This document shows positions 1 to 5,850 of a stretch of 5,850 nucleotides of DNA, piece by piece. Numbering within the stretch: position 1 is the first letter of the stretch; every line of letters begins with the position of its first letter. The DNA is from Bacteroidales bacterium. GTDB taxonomy: Bacteria; Bacteroidota; Bacteroidia; Bacteroidales; Bacteroidaceae. The stretch spans positions 1 to 5,850 of the forward strand of contig SFJN01000166.1 in NCBI GenBank assembly GCA_004555055.1. Direction: 5' to 3'. Below the pieces are notes generated by a model. The model saw only the letters and a program-made list of their open reading frames with translations. It was not told where the DNA came from and did not search any database. A program made the position numbers and the translations under genes.

Positions 1-169
1 CATAGCTATCAGACAAACTTCTATGAGATGAAACGGACATGTCCGCGCATCAATTTACTTCTTCAGAATATATAGTAAGACGCAACAATCTGTGGAAGGG
101 GACACCGAAGAATCGGCACCTCAGAGTTAAATAGGAGTCGTCTTGTAAAGTCGTCTGATAATCCGTATG
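1..169. other. Noncoding 3' flank of the transposase with several dyads
   Basis: No gene is visible here. TATCAGAC at 7-14 pairs with GTCTGATA at 153-160. The pairing is extended by ACTT/AAGT inside and CATA/TATG outside, with small gaps, so 1-20 and 148-169 can form a long-range stem enclosing about 125 bases. AGTCGTCT occurs at 136-143 and again at 149-156. On the minus strand GGTGCCGA-TTCT-TCGGTGTC (near 102-121) forms an eight-pair stem with three G-U wobbles. CGGACATGTCCG at 34-45 is a perfect 12-base palindrome. No hairpin followed by a T-tract was found to end transposase transcription. The region may be the right end of the element or, if the element is of the IS1111 type, its guide RNA. 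Confidence 0.55.
34..45. repeat. Perfect 12-bp palindrome CGGACATGTCCG
   Basis: The sequence equals its own reverse complement over twelve bases with no spacer, and the symmetry stops at both outer flanks. It could be a dimeric protein-binding site in host DNA or part of the right end of the IS element. No gene start is visible next to it within the window, so no regulatory target can be named. Confidence 0.5.
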
Positions 170-1246
170 TCAATTACCCGTTTTGTATGGTACATATTCT
201 TTTTCGTTCTTTAGGACGGCGTAGATGATGTTCGACAGTTTACGTGCTATCCTCACTATCGCCTCCTGTGGTTCCATTCTCTTCTTGTATTGGAAGTACT
301 GCGCTCCAAGTCCCGCATCCCTGCTGATGGTAATCCATGCAGCCTCGATGATCATTGGACCAAGTTGCTTGTTCCCTCTGAAAGTCTTCTCGCCATGGAC
401 GGTTTTGTCACCGCTGCTGTGGCTTGTAGGGATTAGTCCGAGATATGCGGCAAACTGTTTCTCGTTATGGAACCTACTCACGTCACAGACTTCCGTCAGG
501 ATGCACATGGTTACAATGGGACCAATGCCCGGTATGCTTCTTAGCAGGTCGTGCCTGCGCCTGTACCTCTCTGCCTGGCCCATCCTTCGCATCTGGCGCG
601 TAGCATCAAGAAGCGTTCCCCTGAGTACTTCCACCTGTCGGACAAGCAAATCCAGCGATACGCGTGTGTCGGACATCAGCCGCACGTCTTGCATCAGCCA
701 TGCAATGAACGCCCTTGACCAGTGTGTCTGTTTTTTTGAGAACCGCTCAGGGAACTCCACCCCATGGCAGTGCAGCAGGTGCTTTACCCTCGACTTGTAG
801 CCGCTGAGCTGCTTCTGTATCGTCCTGCGTATGCGGACTACGGAACGGTCGTCGATATATTGCTTCTCCAGAATGTAGTTGCCCCTGAGCAAACCTGCCT
901 TCAGAGACCTCACCAACTTCTCTGCGTCCACCCTGTCTGTCTTCATCACCTCCTCATACTGTGTCGTCGGAACGTCAGCGGCATGGATTACCATGCACTC
1001 GATGCCAACCTCCTTCAGGGCGTAGTAGGTGGAGTAACCGCTGAAACCAGACTCATAGACTGCCTGGTACTCGCCTTCCGGGTAATTCTTCTTCAAAAAG
1101 TCAAAGAGCACTTTTGCAGAAGCCTTCTGGGAATGACTCCTAACAATTCCTACTTCGGGGGCTATTGAAACCACCCAATTCTTTGCATGGACATCAATTC
1201 CTATGAAAATCTTTTGTCCTTTGAAAGAAATTTTGTTCCTTTGCAT
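170..1246 (-). CDS. IS110-family transposase (DEDD RuvC-like plus Tnp20 domains)
   Basis: The product is a 358-residue recombinase that would excise and insert the element under guidance of an element-encoded bridge RNA, as established for IS110-family enzymes such as IS621. The N-terminal RuvC-like domain covers about residues 12-135 and shows the acidic tetrad: D18 in GIDVHAKNW, E65 in YESGFSG, and D104 and D107 in KTDRVDAEKL. A basic, helical middle region follows (about 135-230). The C-terminal Tnp20 domain (about 232-340) begins with IPGIGP and carries the SSG motif whose serine (277 or 278) is the likely nucleophile, then FRGNKQLGPMIIEAAW. All key residues are present and the frame is uninterrupted, so the gene looks active. 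I chose the ATG at 1246. A TTG at 1309 would add 21 residues, but it lies upstream of the transcription start predicted from the promoter at 1294-1325. No Shine-Dalgarno sequence precedes the ATG, which is usual in Bacteroidota. Assignment to the IS110 or IS1111 subgroup is not certain. Confidence 0.95.
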   Translation of the reverse strand: MQRNKISFKGQKIFIGIDVHAKNWVVSIAPEVGIVRSHSQKASAKVLFDFLKKNYPEGEYQAVYESGFSGYSTYYALKEVGIECMVIHAADVPTTQYEEVMKTDRVDAEKLVRSLKAGLLRGNYILEKQYIDDRSVVRIRRTIQKQLSGYKSRVKHLLHCHGVEFPERFSKKQTHWSRAFIAWLMQDVRLMSDTRVSLDLLVRQVEVLRGTLLDATRQMRRMGQAERYRRRHDLLRSIPGIGPIVTMCILTEVCDVSRFHNEKQFAAYLGLIPTSHSSGDKTVHGEKTFRGNKQLGPMIIEAAWITISRDAGLGAQYFQYKKRMEPQEAIVRIARKLSNIIYAVLKNEKEYVPYKTGN

Positions 1247-1293
1247 ATCGGTACGGTATTTAATTGTGAATGTATATTCTTTATTTGCACTTA

Positions 1294-1325
1294 CAAAAAT
1301 ACGTTCCAATTATTATCGTACCAAA
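1294..1325 (-). promoter_or_regulatory. Bacteroidota-type promoter of the transposase gene
   Basis: Read on the minus strand, a TTTG -33 box (1325-1322) is followed after exactly 20 bases by TATTTTTG (1301-1294), which fits the Bacteroidota -7 consensus TAnnTTTG in every defined position. Transcription would start near 1288, giving a 5' leader of about 40 bases before the ATG at 1246. The leader is AT-rich with no purine-rich ribosome site. The promoter overlaps the codons that the alternative TTG start at 1309 would use, which supports the shorter protein. If the element's bridge RNA is made from the upstream flank, this promoter would let the transposase be expressed separately from it. Confidence 0.75.
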
Positions 1326-1472
1326 TTCTTCCACTCTTTTCTTTGCGAAGCCCCTTGCACGCAACGAGAGGTGTAGAGGTTCTCGAAGCGCAGCGAAGAG
1401 GTTCTCTGCACCTCACGTTGCGGAATTATATCTGCCTAAGGACTATTTCCTGTCGGCTTATTGGCGTTTTCG
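1310..1472 (-). ncRNA. Candidate IS110 bridge RNA region (upstream flank)
   Basis: IS110-group elements encode a guide RNA of roughly 150-200 nt in the noncoding end upstream of the transposase, with two internal loops that pair with target and donor DNA. This stretch has the right position, orientation and length. On the minus strand it shows weak short stems near its 5' side (GTCG/CGAC around 1452-1474, then AGGA/TCCT at about 1438-1450), followed by the strong 1360-1422 hairpin. An isolated -7 box lies just upstream at 1477-1484. No homologue was compared, the element ends are unknown, and the guide sequences cannot be matched to a target here. The call therefore rests on position and foldability. 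The downstream flank at 1-169 is the competing location. Confidence 0.35.
1360..1422. repeat. Long imperfect inverted repeat (19-bp arms) with internal direct repeat
   Basis: Arm 1360-1378 (CGCAACGAGAGGTGTAGAG) matches the reverse complement of arm 1404-1422 at 17 of 19 positions, with a 25-base centre. On the plus strand one of the two differences becomes a G-U wobble, while on the minus strand both are mismatches, so the fold is slightly better in a plus-strand RNA. A 10-base direct repeat, AGAGGTTCTC, occurs at 1375-1384 and again at 1397-1406, each copy bridging an arm and the centre. This permits alternative smaller hairpins, for example CGAGA/TCTCG on the minus strand. It may be part of the element's guide RNA, or a REP-like intergenic repeat of the host. 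Confidence 0.7.
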
Positions 1473-1476
1473 ACTG

Positions 1477-1484
1477 CAAACATA
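1477..1484 (-). promoter_or_regulatory. Isolated -7 box (TATGTTTG) without a correctly spaced -33 box
   Basis: The minus strand reads TATGTTTG, matching the Bacteroidota -7 consensus TAnnTTTG. The nearest upstream TTTG (1500-1497) is only 12 bases away instead of about 20, and the bases at the expected distance (1508-1505) read GAAG. As it stands this is half a promoter. In IS110-family circles the joining of the two ends is known to assemble a promoter for the guide RNA, so a half-promoter near the upstream end is what that model predicts. A chance match to an 8-base motif with six defined positions is also possible. Confidence 0.35.
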
Positions 1485-1535
1485 GTAACTGTGGTTCAAA
1501 ATCACTTCCGAAACTTGAGTAAATCCCAGGAACAC

Positions 1536-1580
1536 AAAAAGGGCCGCATCACAACTAAACGAGTTAGTCTGATGCGACCC
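1536..1580 (-). terminator. Intrinsic terminator of the large surface-protein gene
   Basis: In the minus-strand transcript, GGGTCGCATCA (1580-1570) pairs with TGATGCGGCCC (1551-1541). All eleven positions pair if one G-U wobble is counted. The stem continues inward after a small internal loop as ACTAA/TTAGT (1568-1564 with 1558-1554), closing a five-base loop. The hairpin is followed directly by TTTTTG (1540-1535). The plus strand has a C-A mismatch and no T-tract, so termination should be one-directional. It lies 88 bases after the stop codon of the large gene and should insulate the IS element from that gene's transcription. Confidence 0.88.
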
Positions 1581-1588
1581 ATTCTGTC

Positions 1589-1638
1589 TATGCAGTTACA
1601 TTCAGTAACTTTTCCCTTATGCAGTTACATTCAGTAAC
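1589..1638. repeat. Two direct copies of a 21-bp repeat with internal dyad
   Basis: Two identical 21-base copies, at 1589-1609 and 1618-1638, contain ATGCAGTTACATTCAGTAAC and are separated by eight bases, giving a 29-base period. Each copy has an inner palindrome, GTTAC-ATTCA-GTAAC, that could fold into a five-base-pair hairpin in RNA. They lie between the stop codon of the large gene (1668-1670) and its terminator, in the 3' untranslated region. The function is unknown. Possibilities are a protein-binding site, a 3'-UTR structural element, or a local slippage duplication. Confidence 0.85.
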
Positions 1639-1667
1639 CTTACGTGATTGTCATACTGATCATGGCG

Positions 1668-4600
1668 TTACTTGATGACCACCTTGCGTGTCTTCACGGC
1701 CTGGGTCTTCTTGTCGTATGTACGGCAGAGGTAAACTCCAGGCTCGGCAGGCTTGCCAGGCAGACGGGCACCGTCAACGGTGAACCACTGGGTATCGTCA
1801 TCAATGCCGTCGCTGATTCCGCCGATACTGTTGGTCGACGTGTCGAACGACAGGATGAGCGGCGAGCTGTGGGTACCGATGAGGGCATCCTCAACATACG
1901 TCACGGTAACGTCAGCGAGATGCATCTCGTCACCACGTACCATCATGAAGCGCAGACTCTGCTTCTCGTCACCAGGTACGGTGAAGTAGGCATATCCTTC
2001 CTCGTCAGTAATCTCAACGCATCTGCAATTGCTGTCGTCGAATACTCCTACCTCGTAGCCAACGGCCGGTGCGCCCTCCCATTTGATAGAAGCCACGATA
2101 CACATGTTGCCTGGGTACTTGTGGTAGTCTATCGGAGTGAATACGCCAGCCTCCCTCTGCATAGCCTTGGAAGCGGCATAGGCCGGCGCGGCTGCCATGG
2201 TCGGGTACTCGAAGGTGCGCTCCTCGGTAGTCGAGCTCCTGAGCATGTAGCCCTGACCTGGGGTGAGAGCCTTCAGCGAGCCGTTCCACTCGTAACCGTC
2301 ATACAGTGCAAATCCCTTCTGTCCCTTGATGAGGTCGCCGTCCTGTGGGTTAATTCCTGCGAGGGCATCGCCTACACTTGCTGTCTGCATAGCGTTGTAT
2401 GCAATCCAGTTCCAGTCGGGCTGCAGTGTGATGGTGCGCTGCTCGGTAGTCAGTCGTCTACCGATGACGTTCAGCATCTGCGGCGCAGTGGTGTGAACCC
2501 TATACATCGAGCGGTTATCGGTCTCGAAGGCCTTTCCGTAGAACTGGCCGTTCTCAAACGTTCCGAACTCAGTCTGGCTCTTGACAACGTCCGTCCTTGC
2601 GGCTATTGGGCTGAAGATATTCTCCACGCCCATTTCGTCGGCATGAACATAGAACGATACCCAGTTCCAGCCCTGAACAAGGTCGCGGCTCTGCTCGATG
2701 AGGTCGTCAGCGTTAAGCACTACAGGAGCGGCGAACGTACCGTAAACCTGATTGTCGCGGAAGACAACCTCCTGTGAGGTGCTCAACTGCGGATACTTCG
2801 TACCCGTACTGTTGTCGTAGGCGTAGAATACTACAGGCTTGCCCTCATCCTCGGTGTTACCGTAGACATCGAGCTGCACGAAGTAGTTGTCATAGCGTGC
2901 GTTGTATGTCGGGTGTGCGACACCACGGCATTCGCCGTCTATGAATACAGCCACCAGGTCCTGAGCATCGTCAGTCGGCTGTCCGAGTATCGACAGCGTT
3001 CCGATGAGGTTCATCGAGTTCTCGTAGTCGGCAGGATTAACGCTCCATTGTGGAACATCGCCCGTTACGACGAGCTTGATGGTCAGAGCAGACGGAGTAT
3101 TGTCGTTACCAGTCAGATAGACAGTCTCCTCGTATGTGCCGATGGCCAGGCCCTCAGAGATATCAAATCCGACAGTTGTCGTGGTGAGAGCCTCAGCCAC
3201 GCCATCCTCCACACTTGCTGTGAGCCATGTTGGGAGTCCGCTGATAGACCATATCTGCTGTGCTCCGCCATTGTTGGTGAACGTAGCGTCCACACTACCC
3301 TTCTCACCCACCTTCTTGTTGATGGTGATAGTCGGGTTGTCCCATGTCAGCTCGTTGCAGTTGACGAATGCCGACCATGTCACCGGCCTTAGCTGGTTGC
3401 CGTTAAGGTCGAGCACATTCGCAACCTCGAAGTGGAGCGTACATCCCTCGATGTCGGCAGGAGTCTCAGTGATGTTGATAACCACCTTGTTGTCGCTTGC
3501 GGTGAACGAGAAGCCCACGTTGGTTTCTGTCCGTGCAGCGCGCAATGCCGGTGACTCGTCAGTATACTTGAATCCTGTTGCCGACTCGTAAGTGGCAATG
3601 TTGTCACTTCTGAGGTCCTTAGCCGTTCCCACGGTCACAACCTGGTTATTGTCGTCGAGGCGTTTAGTCTCAAACGGATAGTATGCCACCAGTCCGCCCT
3701 CCTCGCCGCTTAGTCTCACCTTGCTGCGTTCCTTTATCAGGTCGGCCGTGAGCGTAGCGTTCCAGAGTCTCACCTCGTCAACAGTTCCCTTGAGCAGTCG
3801 GTCGTAAGCATACTTCGTATCTGTGCCTGCCGAGCGGCGTGCACCGATAATCAGTCTGTCGGAAGCCGTCTGTCCAACGTTTGATGCGCTGGTCGAGAGA
3901 GTGCGCTTGCCGTCAACATATACCGTAGCATGTCCTGTGCGCAGGATGTTCAGTGCCACGTGGTGCCATGCGTTGTCAAGCACCGATGTTTGCGATGCCG
4001 CATAGGTAGAACCGAGTGATGTGAGCTGGAGCTTTCCTCCGCCGTCTATCCACAGCTCGACCTCTCCGCTTTGGAAGAGTTCAGCTTCTCCCTTCTGTTC
4101 TCCTGCACGCATCCACAACTCTATTGCGCAGTTGTCGGACGACAGCGGAGGAATAGCACCTGTCAGGATGTCAAGATGCGATGTACCGTCAAGGTCGATA
4201 GCCTTGTTCTCGTTCTCCAACTTCCATGCCTCAGCCGTCATCTTCATGTGTCGGTTGCGTGCATAGTCGGTGATGAGCGTACCCTCGCCCTCGTTCATCT
4301 TCCAGTAGCCTATCAGATGCGGGGTAGATGGTTTCTTGCTCTTTTGCTTGTCGAGCAGAGCCGTTACCAGGTCGTGAGCCACATCCCAGAGTGTCAGCTC
4401 GTGGATTGCGCCCTTGGCGCCGCTGCTTCCAATCTTCAGCTTGCCCTGTCCGCTGTATGCGCTTACGGGCACGTCGTCGAAGAGCGTCACCGTCTGGTCG
4501 TCCTGTGCGTATGCCGCATTGAGTATTGGCTGTGCGCCAGCCTTGTAGCCTGTGGTCAGGTAGAGCCACTTGTTCCTTGGCATAGCGTTGTTTGAGGTAT

Positions 4601-5850
4601 AGGTGTTCTCACCTATGCTCATGGTCAGGTGTCCCTGAGCGTCAGTACCAATCTCAAGTTTCGTTGCGCCGTCTCCGTGCGATACTATCGTACCCTGGGT
4701 AGCAACGTTTATCCATGCGTCAATGCTGAAGTCGTGGTTGTTGAGCACGATGTCGGCCTCTGTAGCAGCCGAGCTTTCGTCTGTCACCATGTCGAGAGCC
4801 ACGTCGTGCATGATGGTTGCGCCGTTGAGCACACCCGTCACGAGGAAGTTGCCCATATTGGTGAGCAAGCCCTTCTGGATGTCCTCGTTGAACTGGATGC
4901 TTATCTCGTCGCCAGCGTTGAGGATGCCGTCAGAAGGCTGCGGTAAGCCAAGCGGCAGCGGACGCGACATATCCTTCACAACGTCTATCTCCTCACTCTG
5001 GTTGTAAACCTCGTCGGTGCCGTAGGTAGCAACCGAGAGAACGCGGAAGCGATAGGTAGCATCAGAGTATGCCTTCATCGGGAACTTGTAGCTTACAGTG
5101 GCCTGGTCTGGCAGGTACTCGTTGTTCTGGGTCTTGTCCTTCTCATTGAGCACATACTCGTGGAATGTTGTCCAGTCGAGGTCACCCTGCTTGCGGTATT
5201 GCAGGCGGAATGCCTTGAGGTTGTTGTAGTTGCGGTCAAACTGGCTGAGCGAGATGTTCAGCACCGGCTCGTCACCCAGCATGGTGTTGAGCGTCGTATG
5301 GTCGAGCTTCATGGTCACTGCCGATGACGACGGTACGAACTGTGCCGAGATATATACGGTATCGGCAATCTGGTCCCAAGTGCTTGTCGGGTCATACTGA
5401 GACTGCGATGCCAGAACCACGCCGATGTTGTTGTATTCGAGCACACCGAGGTTTGTCTGCGTGAGCTGCAGAGCCTTGGTAATGGTCTCTCCGGCAGGTA
5501 TCTTGATGATGCGGTTCTCCGTGAGCGGCTGTCCGTCTATTGTAATCTTCGCGCCGTCAGGATTGCTCTCGTCTATCACGAGGAGCTTGTAGTATACATC
5601 CTCGTCAATCTCCGATGCATTGGTCAGGCGCAGGGTGTAGTTGGCGGCTTGGCCAGTAGGCACATTCGATACGATAGGCACATCCACCGTAATCTGCGGC
5701 ACCTCAATCTGCATTGTAGCTTCCATGATGGTAGTACCGGGACGGTAGTACTTTGTCACCACCTCACCCTCGTACGGGCCAGATGTCTGACCGCCACGGG
5801 TGCGGAAGATTGGTGAGTAGGCACCATAATTAAATACATCCACTGTCAAG
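1668..5850 (-). CDS. C-terminal part of a giant LamG / BACON-like secreted protein with T9SS sorting domain
   Basis: This is an open frame of 1393 residues to a TAA stop. The first in-frame codon in the window is TTG and the frame continues past the edge, so the N-terminus and any signal peptide are missing. Counting from 5849: residues 1-185 are beta-rich, including a CARDB-like stretch (VPTGQAANYTLRLTN). Residues 190-295 resemble fibronectin III. Residues 297-345 look like the first half of a Big_5 (SbsA-type) Ig domain. LamG-like domain 1 is about 368-490 and LamG-like domain 2 about 549-705, the latter with WHHVALN and VYVDGK hallmarks. Residues 775-832 look like the second half of the Big_5 domain (VLDLNGNQLRPVTWSAF). 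A BACON-like domain follows (838-930, PTWLTAS). Two related beta modules (933-1045, 1240-1335) bracket a region with GWNWVSF and DWNWIAY (1050-1215). The final 40 or so residues resemble a T9SS type A sorting domain ending in RKVVIK. The protein is probably exported across the outer membrane by T9SS and anchored or released, binding glycans or proteins. No catalytic domain was recognised. Domain names are by eye, and the true ligand is unknown. Confidence 0.95.
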   Translation of the reverse strand, partial: LTVDVFNYGAYSPIFRTRGGQTSGPYEGEVVTKYYRPGTTIMEATMQIEVPQITVDVPIVSNVPTGQAANYTLRLTNASEIDEDVYYKLLVIDESNPDGAKITIDGQPLTENRIIKIPAGETITKALQLTQTNLGVLEYNNIGVVLASQSQYDPTSTWDQIADTVYISAQFVPSSSAVTMKLDHTTLNTMLGDEPVLNISLSQFDRNYNNLKAFRLQYRKQGDLDWTTFHEYVLNEKDKTQNNEYLPDQATVSYKFPMKAYSDATYRFRVLSVATYGTDEVYNQSEEIDVVKDMSRPLPLGLPQPSDGILNAGDEISIQFNEDIQKGLLTNMGNFLVTGVLNGATIMHDVALDMVTDESSAATEADIVLNNHDFSIDAWINVATQGTIVSHGDGATKLEIGTDAQGHLTMSIGENTYTSNNAMPRNKWLYLTTGYKAGAQPILNAAYAQDDQTVTLFDDVPVSAYSGQGKLKIGSSGAKGAIHELTLWDVAHDLVTALLDKQKSKKPSTPHLIGYWKMNEGEGTLITDYARNRHMKMTAEAWKLENENKAIDLDGTSHLDILTGAIPPLSSDNCAIELWMRAGEQKGEAELFQSGEVELWIDGGGKLQLTSLGSTYAASQTSVLDNAWHHVALNILRTGHATVYVDGKRTLSTSASNVGQTASDRLIIGARRSAGTDTKYAYDRLLKGTVDEVRLWNATLTADLIKERSKVRLSGEEGGLVAYYPFETKRLDDNNQVVTVGTAKDLRSDNIATYESATGFKYTDESPALRAARTETNVGFSFTASDNKVVINITETPADIEGCTLHFEVANVLDLNGNQLRPVTWSAFVNCNELTWDNPTITINKKVGEKGSVDATFTNNGGAQQIWSISGLPTWLTASVEDGVAEALTTTTVGFDISEGLAIGTYEETVYLTGNDNTPSALTIKLVVTGDVPQWSVNPADYENSMNLIGTLSILGQPTDDAQDLVAVFIDGECRGVAHPTYNARYDNYFVQLDVYGNTEDEGKPVVFYAYDNSTGTKYPQLSTSQEVVFRDNQVYGTFAAPVVLNADDLIEQSRDLVQGWNWVSFYVHADEMGVENIFSPIAARTDVVKSQTEFGTFENGQFYGKAFETDNRSMYRVHTTAPQMLNVIGRRLTTEQRTITLQPDWNWIAYNAMQTASVGDALAGINPQDGDLIKGQKGFALYDGYEWNGSLKALTPGQGYMLRSSTTEERTFEYPTMAAAPAYAASKAMQREAGVFTPIDYHKYPGNMCIVASIKWEGAPAVGYEVGVFDDSNCRCVEITDEEGYAYFTVPGDEKQSLRFMMVRGDEMHLADVTVTYVEDALIGTHSSPLILSFDTSTNSIGGISDGIDDDTQWFTVDGARLPGKPAEPGVYLCRTYDKKTQAVKTRKVVIK
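1671..1817 (-). other. T9SS type A-like C-terminal sorting domain of the large protein
   Basis: The last 49 residues follow the usual pattern of Bacteroidota C-terminal sorting domains: a short linker (GGISDGIDDD), a strand with DGARLPGKP in the place of the common DGRRL element, a GVYL strand, and a basic terminal strand ending KTRKVVIK. Family knowledge says such domains direct export through the type IX machinery and are usually removed on the cell surface. The match is by pattern only. Confidence 0.75.
3735..4748 (-). other. Tandem LamG-like domains of the large protein
   Basis: Two concanavalin-like jelly-roll domains lie in tandem within the large protein. The first (about 4748-4380) has FSIDAWINV, a WLYLTTGY strand and a closing IHELTLWD strand. 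The second (about 4205-3735) has KAIDLDGTSHLDI, CAIELWMRA, DNAWHHVALN, VYVDGK and VDEVRLWN, the typical order of strands in LamG / Laminin_G_3 domains. Between them is a link with IGYWKMNEGEGTLITDYARN, the phrase that commonly begins a LamG unit, so the exact border is uncertain. Such domains often bind carbohydrate or protein ligands. Confidence 0.8.

Larger units (their letters stand above)
1..1500 (-). mobile_element. IS110-family insertion sequence, ends not resolved
   Basis: The element is recognised by its intact DEDD / Tnp20 transposase at 170-1246 and by structured noncoding DNA on both sides of it. IS110-family elements lack conventional terminal inverted repeats and flank themselves only with a very short core, so the ends cannot be read from one copy. 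The upstream end probably lies between the isolated -7 box at 1477-1484 and the terminator of the neighbouring gene at 1536-1580, because that terminator belongs to the large upstream gene. The downstream end may lie within 1-169 or beyond the window. The coordinates given are therefore approximate at both sides. The element lies in the same orientation as the large gene and outside it, so it does not interrupt that gene. Confidence 0.6.

Noticed and set aside
225..800. A 191-codon open frame on the plus strand, with a further one at 764-1168
   Set aside because: Both lie wholly within the transposase gene on the other strand, which has all its catalytic residues. The plus-strand translations show no family features.
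1425..1430. TATAAT on the minus strand as a sigma-70 -10 box
   Set aside because: Bacteroidota primary sigma factor uses TAnnTTTG rather than TATAAT, and no suitable partner box was seen. It may be coincidental in AT-rich sequence.
1536..1580. The hairpin as an IS terminal inverted repeat
   Set aside because: Its wobble-compensated stem and T-tract on the minus strand, shortly after a stop codon, fit an intrinsic terminator, and IS110 elements typically lack such inverted repeats.
1589..1638. A CRISPR array suggested by the two repeats with dyad symmetry
   Set aside because: Only two copies are present, the spacer is eight bases, and no cas genes are in the window.
1644..2777. A 377-codon open frame on the plus strand opposite the end of the large gene
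   Set aside because: The opposite frame is a coherent LamG/T9SS protein with recognisable domains to its last residue. The plus-strand product has no recognisable motif or promoter and overlaps the coding gene entirely, so it is a shadow of codon usage.
1668..5850. TTG at 5849 as the real start of the large protein
   Set aside because: It is only the first in-frame alternative start codon at the window edge. The frame is open to the edge, and no signal peptide or promoter is present, so the gene continues beyond the window.

Overview
The window looks like chromosomal or metagenomic DNA from a Bacteroidota organism, probably order Bacteroidales (Prevotella- or Bacteroides-like). Four things point there. 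One is a very large secreted multidomain protein with LamG and BACON-like modules, ending in a type IX secretion (T9SS) type C-terminal sorting domain. The second is a promoter matching the Bacteroidota TTTG / TAnnTTTG pattern with 20-bp spacing. The third is the absence of a Shine-Dalgarno sequence before the transposase start. The fourth is the general style of the proteins. No finer placement can be supported from the sequence alone.

Layout, all genes on the minus strand. From 5850 down to 1668 runs the C-terminal 1393 residues of a giant surface or secreted protein whose N-terminus lies outside the window. After its stop codon come two copies of a 21-bp repeat with internal dyad symmetry (1589-1638) and then a clear intrinsic terminator (1536-1580). 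Next is a noncoding stretch of about 290 bases (1247-1535). It holds an isolated -7 promoter box, a long imperfect hairpin with an internal direct repeat, and a well-formed Bacteroidota promoter. That promoter drives an intact IS110-family transposase (1246 to 170). The last 169 bases (1-169) are noncoding and contain a long-range inverted repeat, a short direct repeat, a small stem-loop and a 12-bp perfect palindrome.

The two genes do not appear to work together. The large protein is a probable adhesion or glycan-interaction protein exported by T9SS. The IS110 element sits just beyond its terminator, in a place where insertion does not disrupt the gene. The most interesting question is the guide RNA: IS110-family elements encode a bridge RNA (seekRNA) in a noncoding end, and both flanks of this transposase carry structured DNA. 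The upstream flank is my preferred location, but this is inference. I did not find a clearly new defence or biosynthetic system here.
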